Source of the DNA: Yarrowia lipolytica
Lineage: Eukaryota > Ascomycota > Dipodascomycetes > Dipodascales
DNA: 64,000 nt
Direction: 5' to 3'
Assembly (NCBI RefSeq): GCF_001761485.1
Contig: NC_090771.1
Location: forward strand, 868,001-932,000
Position numbers and translations under genes: made by a program. Below are positions 1-10,374 of the stretch, piece after piece (position 1 is the stretch's first letter; every line of letters starts with the position of its first letter). The notes beneath the pieces are model-generated. The model saw only the letters and a list, made by a program, of their open reading frames with translations. It did not search any database and had not been told where the DNA came from.

Positions 1-31
1 ATCCAATGCGCTACCATTACGCCACGTCCTC
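1..31 (-). tRNA. tRNA 5' half, probably tRNA-Arg(TCT), cut by window edge
   Basis: Read on the minus strand, position 31 starts a seven-base acceptor strand (GAGGACG), then T8 and a perfect A box (TGGCGTAATGG) with a D stem GCG/CGC, then ATTGGAT, the start of an anticodon stem. This order closely resembles eukaryotic tRNA-Arg(TCT) genes, which carry GTGGCGCAATGG and GCGCATTGGA at the same places. The anticodon, T arm and terminator lie left of the window, so the isotype is an inference. The A box also serves as the internal Pol III promoter. Confidence 0.7.
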
Positions 32-733
32 GTGCGATGGTTACTCAAAAATTCGTTAAAACAATATAATCCCGAGAATGTTAAAAACCGGCCATTTTTA
101 CTCTATTCACGTAATTGATTATACCAAGATATTTTTCAAACGTATATTTATCCTTTTGATTCATTTTCATTTCGACATATCCAAAACTCTGTCTGCAGGC
201 GGTTCCAAAAGTTGCTTTTTTACAAGGCAGGCATGTCTCAAGTGCGACAACATACTGATATGGGAGAATGAATCGTATCAGAGAGGTATGGTGTAATCTT
301 GGTTCACTATAAATCAACTTCTTCACCAATTCAGTCTTCTTACCTTCCTGCTGACTCAGTGCGAGCGCGCCGTAGTGGGCATAGCTGTGGGCATCGTCAT
401 CGTTGTGGACATTGTCTTTTTCTCCATAGCTGTTATGACTCTGTTGTTATTATATTCGGCTTGAAACCAACGAAAGAAAGAACAAGGAGCAAGAGGTCGA
501 AAATGACGCCGCTCTCTTCTCTCACCTCTTTCAAACAGGACGTTGAGCCACTTGGACATCCTCCACCCGTTCACATGAGTGATATCTCTCCGCCTGAATA
601 TACTGTTTCAGGATAATTTGAATGAGGTAATTGATCATGTACCTAGAGAAATTGTTATTACTGGCTTGGAATCTTGTAACATGTAACTCGTTTTTATATT
701 TATATTGCTGTATGGGGGTGGGATTTGTTTGGC
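32..733. other. intergenic, no gene seen
   Basis: AT-rich spacer between the partial tRNA and the coiled-coil protein gene, whose 3' end faces it. Only short unsupported open frames occur. I see no repeat array or RNA gene here. Confidence 0.6.
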
Positions 734-1936
734 TCACCTTTTGGGCTTGAACAGCCGTGACACTTTGGTGAGAAACTTGCGATCTTGTTCAGTGGTTTGG
801 AAAGAGCCTCCTTCTGATTTCCTTGTTGTTATATTTCTGACAAAGATCTCCATTTCGGAGATTTCAGAAGGGCCACCATTATCGGGATCATACGGAGTGA
901 CGGCGGAGCAGATGTTGAGGTCAGAGGACGAGGCTAAAAAGCCATTGGTTGACATGTTTCCGTTGCTGGCATCCTGCATGGAGATATCGGAGGCGGTCTT
1001 GTCTTCTTTGTTGGGCACCCGGGGTGGAGTTCTGGGGTTGGAGAAAAGAGCATTGGAGATGTTTGAGTCACGAGGTCGGCAGGCCGAGTTGCTTGGTGAA
1101 GAAATGGGATCTTCAAATCTGTGTGGAGATTCCAATGAAGTGAATGAATGGATGGGGTCATCTTGTTCAGAAGGGTAGTGTCGAAATGTCCCTCCCGAGG
1201 CGCCAGAGGCGTCACTGAAACGAGACCGGTAGGTCAGGTCGGGATTCTGAGGCACTACCGGAGTGTCTATACCGTCAAGTTGTTGAAGGAAGCAACCCAG
1301 GTTGTTCTGGATCAACTCCAGGAGCTGTTGCTGGTACATTTTCATTTCCATGACCAGTTCTCCTCGCAGAATTTGTGTTTCAGAAGCCACGGTTTGCACT
1401 GAATTCATGATTTGCGAGAGCATTGGAGCGGGCGTGGATTCACCTGATTGTATATTTTCATTGTTGCAAGAGGAGTACAATGTCTGTTGTTCTCCTAGTG
1501 CCTGCTGTTGTTCTTTCAGCAGAGCTGCTCCAAACGAGTTCAGTTGGTCGTGAAAGACGCGATCCAGTCGGGCCTGCTGTTTTTCAAACTGAGTCTCGAC
1601 TGCGGACTCCACCATATGCACCAATTTCTGTTCGAAATTGGCTCTCTCGGTCTCTTGCTGTTCGCGATACGAAACCATGAGCTCCGTCTGTTTCTCGAGA
1701 TACATCATGTTGGACGATAGGGCCGAGACTGCCACCATATTGTCGCCCTTGAGGGAGTTCAGGCCGCTGATAAGTTGGTCCAAGCGGCCATTCAGAGCTT
1801 CGATCTGAGTCTCGACCGTTCCGCTTGTGCCTCCACATTGCACTTTGAGCGTGACGGTGTTTGTGTGTAGGGCGTCATCGTAAAACTCCGAGGTCGCTGC
1901 TGTCGAGGGAGAATTGTTGGACATGACAGAAGACAT
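734..1936 (-). CDS. hypothetical coiled-coil protein, 400 aa
   Basis: I do not recognise the family. The frame is open for 400 codons from an ATG at 1936. Residues about 40-110 and 115-160 are rich in Q, E, L and K with heptad-like spacing, which suggests coiled coil; more Q/L/E helix follows at about 185-225. The second half (about 230-370) is rich in S, P, N and D and looks disordered. The C-terminus is a compact basic stretch ending FLTKVSRLFKPKR, which looks conserved rather than random. There is no signal peptide or membrane segment. A cytosolic or nuclear scaffold is possible, but that is a guess. It stands alone, with over 1.4 kb of non-coding DNA upstream. Confidence 0.75.
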   Translation of the reverse strand: MSSVMSNNSPSTAATSEFYDDALHTNTVTLKVQCGGTSGTVETQIEALNGRLDQLISGLNSLKGDNMVAVSALSSNMMYLEKQTELMVSYREQQETERANFEQKLVHMVESAVETQFEKQQARLDRVFHDQLNSFGAALLKEQQQALGEQQTLYSSCNNENIQSGESTPAPMLSQIMNSVQTVASETQILRGELVMEMKMYQQQLLELIQNNLGCFLQQLDGIDTPVVPQNPDLTYRSRFSDASGASGGTFRHYPSEQDDPIHSFTSLESPHRFEDPISSPSNSACRPRDSNISNALFSNPRTPPRVPNKEDKTASDISMQDASNGNMSTNGFLASSSDLNICSAVTPYDPDNGGPSEISEMEIFVRNITTRKSEGGSFQTTEQDRKFLTKVSRLFKPKR

Positions 1937-3334
1937 GTTGAGATATCAGCGGGTTTTTGTGATGGAGCAAAGTAATGTAGCTGGTGGGAAGATGTGTGAT
2001 ATTGTAGATGTTTACGCTATTGTCTTCTTTTCTTCACACTGTTATGTTGCGTGCGAGCTCTCGTCTTGACGGGTCGTGTAAACAACCGGTGGCCAATTGG
2101 ACTCTGAAGAGAAGAAGGGAGTTGATAAGTCGTATACAGAGGCTGCATTGACATGTTTTTTGGAGGAATATGACGCGTATTTGGCTGCTGTTGGTGGTGT
2201 GGGTCCTAGTGTCGATCTCAAGTAGCCTTCAACAAATTATCTCCTTTAAAGCTAACAAACTTAGTGGGTTAATAATGGGGATTTGGGAGTGAGTAGAAAT
2301 TGATAGAATCGAACATATATAGAGAATGGAGGGTTATTATTTGAATTTGTGACCTTTTAAAAGAAAAATTGAAGAGATTATCATCATCTTGGACTTCTGA
2401 GCATCTCCAAACAAGTCGATGAAGGCACACCCAGTACATACTGTACCTACAGACTCCATTGAAACTCCACTTGAGACATTCGCCAGCAATTACAGTAGAT
2501 AATGGCTCTTTTTTGATGCGTGGATCACGGATGACGACAACACGAGCTCAGTTCATACATCATTGGTTTCTCCGGAGTGTCCAATCCCGAATACCAGGGG
2601 GTAATGCGTCGTGTGGTCGCCTAAACTGGGAAATAGTTGCTCAATTGTAGTTTCTGTTGGCCACAGATGGGACCATTCCATTTCGACTATCATTTTGGAC
2701 ACTTTTATCGACTTTCTGAGACCCACAAGATCCTGGTCGACTTTCAGCAGCAGGAATCAGGAATGATCTGTCCGTACACACCAACACTGGCGAACTCGAC
2801 AAGGATTCCCCTTAAGTACACTTTCCAGAAGTAAATCCCAAGTTTCTCTTGCCAGCTGCTCCCTACTCGGTACAGATTTACCCTCAATTAGCGACCGCAT
2901 TGGTTTTTTTTTTTTCTGGATTGTTTTTTCTTTTCTTAATCACCCTTTTTTCATTGTAGTGTCTCAAAGCGGCTCATTTCATCGCTAAAGCTCTAGTTTT
3001 TGAACTGTGGCATCTTAGGCCCCGCAATTACCAACAGGACAATTCTTTTCTTCTCAAAAACGGAGTTCTATGGATGTTTACCTCCTCTTTTTCCGGAGCA
3101 TATAAACTTTTTCGCCCACGTGAAGATAGAACCCTGTGTGCATATTTCATGCTGATTTGAAACACGAACCATCTTGATGAAACACAACACAACACAACAC
3201 AACACACAACGTGACCAATACACTGCCCAAATATGGCTATTCAAAATGCTTTATTAAAGATGTTGGCGTCCTTGTTCTTCTCTCTATCTCTGCTTATCTC
3301 TCTGTCTCATCGTTGGCCAATAAATAGTTAGTAT
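1937..3334. other. intergenic, no gene seen
   Basis: About 1.4 kb between the promoter of the coiled-coil gene and the 3' end of the next minus-strand gene. It holds a short ACACA array near 3181-3210 and T-rich blocks near 2908-2960. The open frames here are short and show no known motif. Confidence 0.6.
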
Positions 3335-3403
3335 CGTTCGTTCGCTCGTTCGCTCGTTCGCCCGTTCACCCGTTCGCCCGTTCACTCGTTCGTTCGCTCG
3401 TTC
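3335..3403. repeat. minisatellite, 8-base unit CGTTCGCT and variants
   Basis: About eight imperfect copies of an octamer (CGTTCGCT, CGTTCGCC, CGTTCACC, CGTTCACT). The array ends nine bases from the stop codon of the minus-strand gene at 3412, so it would lie in that gene's 3' UTR. Confidence 0.9.
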
Positions 3404-3411
3404 AGTCCTTT

Positions 3412-4191
3412 CTAGACAGTCTCTCTCAGACTGACTCCAAACGCCACGTCCTTGAGACAATTGTGCAGCGCCTCGATCTGGATGAAATGCGAGACTCCGG
3501 CGTCTTCCATGACGCGTTGGCGCTTGTCAAGCGCGATTTTGAGCGCGTCACGGGCCGCGTCGGACCACTCCAGCGGTGCGTATCGCTCCATGACCGTTTC
3601 TGAGGGCGACAACATGGGTGTTTTCAGGTGGCCCCTGGGGCCGCGTTTGTGGGTGGTGGTGGGGTGGTTTGGGACGGGCTTGGTCGGCAGAACGGGCTTG
3701 AGCGCCTGGACGGTGAACTCAGACGACTGGGACTTGGGACTGTCGAGAATGGGAAGACCGGCGTACTTTGGTAGACACTGACAGCCCTCCACATCAGTGT
3801 CGGAGTCACATATGCTGTTGTTGGTCTCGTAGTCGCTTTCGCTGTCGTCTGAGTCGGACCAGGCCGACATGGGGTTGCCCGTGGGCGTTTTGGAGGGCCG
3901 AATGGCGGACTTGTTGACTCTCAGGGGCTGGACCTTCATGGACGACGGCATGAGTCGGAATCGACGCTGGGAATTGTTGGCCGCCGCAGTATTGAAACTG
4001 TCGGAGCACTGGAGTGGCTTGAAAGTGAAGTCGAAGAGCTCCGCAGTGTCCACCAGTCCCCGGTACTCCCGCCCCGGTTCGTTCTGGAGATTAACGCTGC
4101 CGGACTGCGAACTTCGCCACGAGTCTCTCCAAGAGTCCCTCGAGCTGGACGAGTCAAAGCTGGCCTGGGGTTCAAATGGAGAGGCCAACAT
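3412..4191 (-). CDS. hypothetical Ser/Asp-rich protein, 259 aa
   Basis: I do not recognise the family. The ATG at 4191 lies about 58 bases downstream of a TATATA box on the same strand, which supports this start. The N-terminus has serine and arginine pairs (SSSSRDSWRDSWRSS). An acidic run (SDSDDSESDYETN) sits near residues 112-124, followed by a small Cys pair (CQC). A phosphorylation-like SPSETV motif is near 190. The C-terminal 60 residues are helical and non-repetitive (EWSDAARDALKIALDKRQ onward) and are the best candidate for a folded part. No membrane segment. The stop is almost touched by an octamer minisatellite. Confidence 0.75.
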   Translation of the reverse strand: MLASPFEPQASFDSSSSRDSWRDSWRSSQSGSVNLQNEPGREYRGLVDTAELFDFTFKPLQCSDSFNTAAANNSQRRFRLMPSSMKVQPLRVNKSAIRPSKTPTGNPMSAWSDSDDSESDYETNNSICDSDTDVEGCQCLPKYAGLPILDSPKSQSSEFTVQALKPVLPTKPVPNHPTTTHKRGPRGHLKTPMLSPSETVMERYAPLEWSDAARDALKIALDKRQRVMEDAGVSHFIQIEALHNCLKDVAFGVSLRETV

Positions 4192-4248
4192 GACCGGAGA
4201 TGTTTGGTTGGTGGTTCCAAGCCCATGCTAGGGGACGGGAGCACCTGG

Positions 4249-4257
4249 CTATATATG
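4249..4257 (-). promoter_or_regulatory. TATA box of the 3412-4191 gene
   Basis: ATATATAG on the minus strand, about 58 bases upstream of the ATG at 4191. Confidence 0.55.
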
Positions 4258-6138
4258 CAAAGCTCCCGGACACGTGAACAGTGCAAGGCTGAGATGCTAC
4301 TCTGGAACGTTCAACTTGCGTCCCCCATGCAATCTAGCAACAAGGGGGTGACGATCGGAAGCGGTATAACTTGTGTTGATCCTAGTTTGAGGCGTCGGAT
4401 CGTCACCAGAGGGCGCTGTGGAGGCCACAGCAGATGCAGACTGGGCGTGTTCCAGCTCTTTGCGATCATCTGGCTATCACATTGTCATTCAAAAGTGCCT
4501 TCAGACTCGCTAATCATCAGCTAATCATAGTGAAAGGAGATTGAACACTACCACTGCCCTAATTTTCCGCACCCGAAAGTGCCCCTGAATCCCCCTGTCT
4601 GTTTTTCCACAACTTGCAACACCACCTCAGCACGCTTTCGACCGCCCCTGCGTAGCTACTACCGGTAAACCGCTCGTATCGACCCTCGAAAAAACACGGG
4701 AGTCTCCCTCCTGTCAACTCTGTTGCTCTTTGGCGTTTGGTTTGTCAGGTGCCCGAGAGTCATACCTATAGCTTTCTGGTCCCTCAAAACACGCTAAGAT
4801 GGATGATCGCGGAGATCGGAAAAACGCGACATGGGCGCCTTGGGGTATTTGTCAGCTGGTGAATTGCTGCGGCGAGCCTCTGCCAAATCACCTCCCACAA
4901 AAAAAAAAGCCCTTATTGCGCCTTTCCGCTGGCTCTTGCCCTCGTGAAATGACACATGAACAATGCATCCCCCCCTTGCTACTGCGGAAGCGAAAAGTAT
5001 CGGTTTCAAACAAAAAAATGAGACATGCAAAAAATATATAAAATATATACAGTCAAGACACGTGCAAGAATGTGTTGAGAAATAGTATGTACTGGAAATA
5101 TTATTTAGCCGTCTTTCAGCGCCGTGACATTATGAAAGGTGCGCCAAGTTGTTAACGCCGAAACGCCAACCGCCAACCGCATGGATACCGTACGAGAACT
5201 GTACTACTTGCGCAGTACAATACGGGATTGGTATGGTATGATAGTCCCGTGGCCAATACTCCACGCCACGGCGGTACAAGTACAATACAATATACCTCTT
5301 TTACACTCTCAAGACCTTGGACTAAAAAGGAATGGCTTCCAGAGATCATCATTGAAATGCCGGACGCAGACCCCCCTACAGAAACCACGCGTGCACATGT
5401 GAATAATGCATGTGTCCAGACGTGGAGAATGACGACAGCATGGCAAAAGGAGTTTATGTGTGCGAATGTCCTGAACGGGTTTTCCATGTTCTTTCGGATC
5501 ATTTCAGCGGTCCTCCAAGGGGCACTATCAAGAATCGAACTCCGACTCGAGACTTCATACTAAGAATAGATTTTAAAACAAAAACAGAAAAATTGAAGAA
5601 AAATTTTTAAAAAAAAAAAATTAAAAAAAAAATAGATGGCCAATTTATCACTGCTACAAAACAGCTACGTGAAATCAAAGCATATTTCGGGGCTCCTCGC
5701 GTCCGTGGCTATCACGTGACTTTTTCGCCGCCCAAAAGGAACCCATCTCCGCCTGTCAATCCCCACCACTGAAGGAACAATCCCCGACTGCAAGGTTCGC
5801 TTAGCAAACCTTATTTTGTGTTTTTTTTTATTTTTTATTTTTTATTTTTTATTTTTTTATTTTTTTATTTTTTTATTTTCATCTTTGCTTTCAAACATCT
5901 TGAAAACCCCGTCATGACAGAAATTGTTGATGAAACCGTCGCTGGGAGCTCTTGAGAGTCTTTTCAATGCTCCTTCAACTTATAAACTTGCTGACATCTC
6001 TGTGGCATCATTTACCCGCGCTATTTTAGTTCAACTACAATGTAACTAATATCCCAACTAACACACTCGGAAAAACCAATTATTCCAGTAATAATGATTA
6101 ATAAATAATGTACAAATAAATACCCGAAACAATGCGAA
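4258..6138. other. intergenic, no gene seen
   Basis: 1.9 kb of promoter and 3' flank. It contains GTAC-rich words near 5205-5295, a TCACGTGAC palindrome at 5712-5720, A-runs near 5570-5635 and a T-rich (TTTTTTA) microsatellite at about 5819-5880. Open frames up to 116 codons occur but have no recognisable motif and overlap each other on both strands. Confidence 0.55.
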
Positions 6139-7827
6139 TCAGGGCTCGACAAGAGCAGGATTAAAATGTCGTGTGGGAGGATCCTCATTGGGACTCACGT
6201 GATTATGGCGGGGGTCGTTAGTAGTGTCGTCGTTCGGAGGAGTGTTGACCGGAGTGCCCAAGGCAGGGTACTGAAAAGTGCGTTCCGGCGACCGAACAGC
6301 CAGATACGCGGTATCTCCAGACACTCCGGACGAGCCGGTGTTTGGTCGGTTGAATTGCAGTTGGGGAGGAAGAAACCGCATGATTGTAGCTCTCACCTTG
6401 TCTTCTTCATAGACATAGGCGTTGGGATTGTAGGTCACAGGGTGTGAGTTTGTCTGGGACACTGGATGAGAGGCAGCTTGATGCAGTGTGTTTTCGGTGC
6501 TTGTTGAACTCTCAGACACTGCTTTACCTCCTCCGGTGACGTATCCGAGTCCGTTGAAGGTCTGGTTCTCTTCGGGGAACACTCGTCGGCCTAGAATCGC
6601 TCCTTCTTCTTCCTCGGTCGCCTGCTCGTCGATACGGTCCATCCACATCCACAAGAGTACCACACAGGCGGACTCGGCAGCCACCCGAACATACCACATC
6701 CACCGGGTGTCGTCTGGAAGAGCCAGATCGGTAATGAAGGCAGCAAACGGGACCAGAGAAAGAGCATGCACAAGAATGCCGAGTGGAAGAGTCACGGACG
6801 AATAGGCCGTGGTCACGTGACCAACACCAAAGGCGAAGAGCGCGCATGCGAACAGCACCGACACTGCGGTTTCCAGGAGATAGGCTGCCACCGTCACCGA
6901 CGTCAGGGCCTCGTTATCCTGCACGCTGTCCACGGGAACAAACACGTAGATGGCCCATAGGGTTTTTGCTCCCACTGCAAGACCGGTTCCTCCCCACATG
7001 GCGACTCTTCGTTCGTTGATTCTGTCGGAGAATGCTCTCAGCAGACATTCCAATTCTGCGGCGTAGATGATCACTCCAGACATGTAATGCACGATTGCCA
7101 CGGCCATGGAGCCTCTACCAATGATGTCGTCGCTTCCGGTGATTCCTGACAGGGCGTCGACCACTCCTCCGGCGTCCAGTATTCCTCGGTAGAAGTCTTT
7201 TCTTGTTGCTGAGACCATAATGCCAAACGCCACTGTCAGGGTTGCTGCGGCTGCTGTGATTGAAATGAGCATGATCCACGATCGCACGTGCATTTGAGAC
7301 CAGGCCACGAGTGTCAGAATCCACACCACTGCCACACAGCTGGCTGCTACCAGGGAGATGATCACCACGCTCTGTTCAAACGGTTCTTGCCACGGCGCGG
7401 GGCCTTGGTGGGTGATCCATTTGGGCATTTGGGTGCTTGGGTCGATGCTCTGCAGCGCGTCAGTGTCTCCATCTTCTCCTTCCTCCGATTCGAACCGGTG
7501 ATTGGGGTCTGGGCCCGGGTTTCGGTCTGCCAGCACTCTGGCGTCGAGAAACAAAGCAAAAATGTATGGTGCTCGTTGTTTGCGAAACTGCGTGAGATCC
7601 AGTATTGGCGCCCCGTCCTCGCACCGAGGTGTGTACAGCATCAGTCCCGAGACGTGCTCTTCGCCCGTATCCAAGCTCAGCGGGAACTCGCCCTGCAAAA
7701 TGTGCCCTTCGATAAGCCACGGTCGACACTCGGGAAAATGCACCTGTGGCGGGGCTGCTCGAAAGTGTTTGTTTGCGTCTGCTCCCGATAGGCAGAGGAG
7801 CAGAGCCGCAATGGGCCAGAATATCAT
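6139..7827 (-). CDS. PALH: PalH/Rim21, alkaline pH sensor
   Basis: Seven-helix plasma-membrane sensor of the Pal/Rim pathway. At neutral to alkaline pH it works with an arrestin (PalF/Rim8) and ESCRT parts to trigger processing of the transcription factor PacC/Rim101. The protein has 562 residues. Residues 1-18 look like a signal peptide, followed by a luminal or outer domain with Cys34 and Cys69. Seven hydrophobic helices lie near 153-175, 183-205, 240-260, 278-298, 310-335, 345-368 and 377-396. After helix 7 comes WMDRIDEQ then EEEEGAILGRRVF (about 406-417), which matches the family signature W-x-x-RIE...GILGREVF. The cytoplasmic tail of about 145 residues is rich in S, T, P and N, as expected of the part that binds the arrestin. 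The ATG at 7827 directly starts the signal peptide. No intron seen. Confidence 0.85.
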   Translation of the reverse strand: MIFWPIAALLLCLSGADANKHFRAAPPQVHFPECRPWLIEGHILQGEFPLSLDTGEEHVSGLMLYTPRCEDGAPILDLTQFRKQRAPYIFALFLDARVLADRNPGPDPNHRFESEEGEDGDTDALQSIDPSTQMPKWITHQGPAPWQEPFEQSVVIISLVAASCVAVVWILTLVAWSQMHVRSWIMLISITAAAATLTVAFGIMVSATRKDFYRGILDAGGVVDALSGITGSDDIIGRGSMAVAIVHYMSGVIIYAAELECLLRAFSDRINERRVAMWGGTGLAVGAKTLWAIYVFVPVDSVQDNEALTSVTVAAYLLETAVSVLFACALFAFGVGHVTTAYSSVTLPLGILVHALSLVPFAAFITDLALPDDTRWMWYVRVAAESACVVLLWMWMDRIDEQATEEEEGAILGRRVFPEENQTFNGLGYVTGGGKAVSESSTSTENTLHQAASHPVSQTNSHPVTYNPNAYVYEEDKVRATIMRFLPPQLQFNRPNTGSSGVSGDTAYLAVRSPERTFQYPALGTPVNTPPNDDTTNDPRHNHVSPNEDPPTRHFNPALVEP

Positions 7828-8655
7828 GTTGACCTAGCCGCGTCGGATGTGTGTGCTGGGGTTGTGTGTGGTGCAACTGGGAGTGAGATGATGTGGGAGT
7901 GCCAAGACGCCAAGAAACGGGCCAAATTATGCTTACCCTTTCTGCCCTAACCCACTGCGGCAATAGGTCGTGGCAGAGGGGTGTGGGTGTGATGCGGGTA
8001 CTGGTGTGGCTATTGGCTGCCGTTGGTCGATTTCCGGCCTTTGCCGTGTTTTTTCCGCCATTTTCGCCCGTTTTATCGCCCTTCGCGACCCCTTCACATT
8101 TACTCGCGCAATGCACAAAGTACCTTTCAGATGCACCCAGGCGAAATGTGGAGAGAAAGACAGCACTTGTGGTTCGTTTTCAGCCCAATCTCCGACTAGG
8201 TCCAGCGAGGCTGAAATGAGACAGAGACGAGGTCGCCTGCAACGTCGCCTCCCTCCTATCATGGCTCCTGGTCGCCGTTGCTACATGCTACGTTGTGCTG
8301 TGGGTCCCCGTTTGTTTTTTGAAGCCAAACATGGGGGGGACCACACAAGGAGCCGGAAAAAAAAAACACGAGCCAAAAATGCGTGGAAGAAGGGCACAGG
8401 CAGGGCAAAAAGTGAATTTTGGGCAAAGAGAAAAAAGGCGGACAACTAAGGATTGAGGGTCGAGTTTCTGGAAAAGGAAAATACGACGGGAAAAAATAAT
8501 TAATAAATAAAAAATGAAAAAATAACCAAATGAACGGCGAATCTCGTCAACGGGACAATACAATACAATACAGTATGTACAGCACTAGTGCAGCCTCATG
8601 TCTGGGCATTGCATGTCATTACAGACAAAGCAATCGACAGAGAGCTGGAAATAGG

Positions 8656-8726
8656 ATGTAAAAATGGGCTAAAAATGGGCTAAAAATGGGCTAAAATGGA
8701 TTAAATGGGTTAAATGGGCTAAAAAT
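8656..8726. repeat. short tandem repeat, unit AAAATGGGCTA
   Basis: About six imperfect copies of an 11-base unit (aaaatgggcta, with shorter variants taaatgggt) in the gene-free region upstream of PALH. Confidence 0.85.
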
Positions 8727-8778
8727 TGCGTTAGTATAGGTTCGTTGGGTGTGATACTGTAGGGTAACTGAGTTGGAT

Positions 8779-8978
8779 GAAGAAAAATAAATGAATGAAA
8801 AACATGAATAAAAAAGTGAATTAAAAAAATGAATTAAAAAAGTTAAATAAAAAGTAATAAAGTTGAATAAAAAAGTGAATAAAAAAGTAAAAAAAAAAAA
8901 GTAAATAAAAAGTGAAATAAAAAAGTGAATAAAAAACATGAATAAAAGAAAAAGGTGTATAAAAAATGAATAAAAAAC
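8779..8978. repeat. A-rich tandem repeat (GAATAAAAAAGT-like)
   Basis: About 200 bases built of the words GAATAAAAAA, AAAGTGAAT and AACATGAAT in irregular order. Low-complexity DNA, not coding on either strand. Confidence 0.85.
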
Positions 8979-10210
8979 ATTGTTAACGTACAACTCTACA
9001 ACGATGACACTGGTACAGAGAGAAGTTGCTCAATTTTTTGTGGAATATCACCTGTAAAGACCAGATCTGGAACAATTCCGTAGAGGAATGTTCTCTGAGG
9101 TTTCATGTCGACTCCTTTTTTCAAGTATATTACTTATCTTGGCGGTACATTACTTAGATTATGGCAGCACAAACACTGTATTAGAACAGCAGCTATTGTA
9201 GCAGCTATTATTGCACTAATATCAATCTGATACTAACATCAATCTGATAAAACTCGAGGTGCGTCACGTGACTCTTCTAGCTCTGATGACGCCATGTTCC
9301 TCCGTCCACCCTCCGTACGTATGTACTCCTCCTTGGCATGTTTTGCAGCATTTTGACTGCTCGCCAAAGAATGATGAATAATCAACTGCTACAGAACAGA
9401 GACGACGGATGGAGGGGAAAAAATTGAACAAAAGAAAGGGGAAAAAAAGGGAAAAAAAAGAAAAAAGACGCACGCAGGGTTATTTGAGTGTCACGTGATA
9501 GTAATCAAAACGTATTAATAATCAAACGAACTCATTGTCCATAATCCAACCTTGCTTGCTAATCAATCTCTGGACCTTCCTCCCCAGCCATGTTCATCTC
9601 CATGTGGCTGTTTTTCCATGTTGGTTCACGCCACGTACGTATTTTGCTTGTTTCTATTTAATAGAGTTTCGAGGGCAGTTTCGGGTGAAATTCGTCTGAT
9701 TTGACATGTTATGGTGGATATATCGTCTTCAAATTTATATCATGAGATAATCTGGGTTGTTCAAATTGCCAGACCGAAAATCACGTCTTTTGGAACACTT
9801 TTAAATCTCCAAAATGGCTTCATTAATTCGAATCGGTCCAACTTTATTTTCCAAAACTGGAACCGGTTGAAATTTGATTGATCTGGGGTAGCAGAAGGAG
9901 TGGAGATAACTACTGTACTAATATCGCATAAATAGAAGATGCAATTGATTTTATTTCATTTGTGTTATTCATCTACCTCTTATTAATCACAATCACATGA
10001 CCTACCCACGTGACAATCGAGACCCTGTCATGCTGCTGCTGAAGTTGTAGGAAGTTGTAGGAAGAGGCAGTGCATACGCGACAGTTTTTTGTACCTGCAA
10101 TTTTAGTTATTTTAGCGGGGTGTGGGATATATCACGTGTACCATTTTGACGCCAGCGTAATGTGGTGGAGTGACACATAACTTGTCGTGCCTGGAATCGC
10201 GTCTCGTGAA

Positions 10211-10218
10211 TATATAAA
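10211..10218 (+). promoter_or_regulatory. TATA box of the NIPA-type gene
   Basis: TATATAAA about 157 bases upstream of the ATG at 10375, followed by a CT-rich leader. Confidence 0.6.
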
Positions 10219-10374
10219 CCCGCGCTCTCCCTAATCTCTTTTCACCGCCCTCCCAGACCCACTCCTCACCACTCTCTCTGTCTCTGTCAGACGCAATAAA
10301 GTTGAGCTCGAGTGACGTGGGATGCACCTCTTGGTCTCAACTCCATCTACTGACACAGAACCCTACAGCACGCC

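Larger units (their letters stand above)
7828..10374. other. intergenic, no gene seen
   Basis: 2.5 kb between the divergently transcribed PALH and the NIPA-type gene. It holds two A/T-rich tandem regions listed separately, a TCACGTGAC-type site near 9265 and another near 9492, and a TATATAAA box near 10211. I see no gene; the open frames up to 218 codons near the PALH start are antisense or low complexity. Confidence 0.55.

Noticed and set aside
5520-5560. B-box-like GTTCGATTC on the minus strand
   Set aside because: The flanking bases do not form a T stem, and no A box occurs within 80 bases.
7485-7510. B-box-like GGTTCGAATC on the minus strand
   Set aside because: It lies inside the PALH coding region (RFESEE) and has no A box or T stem.
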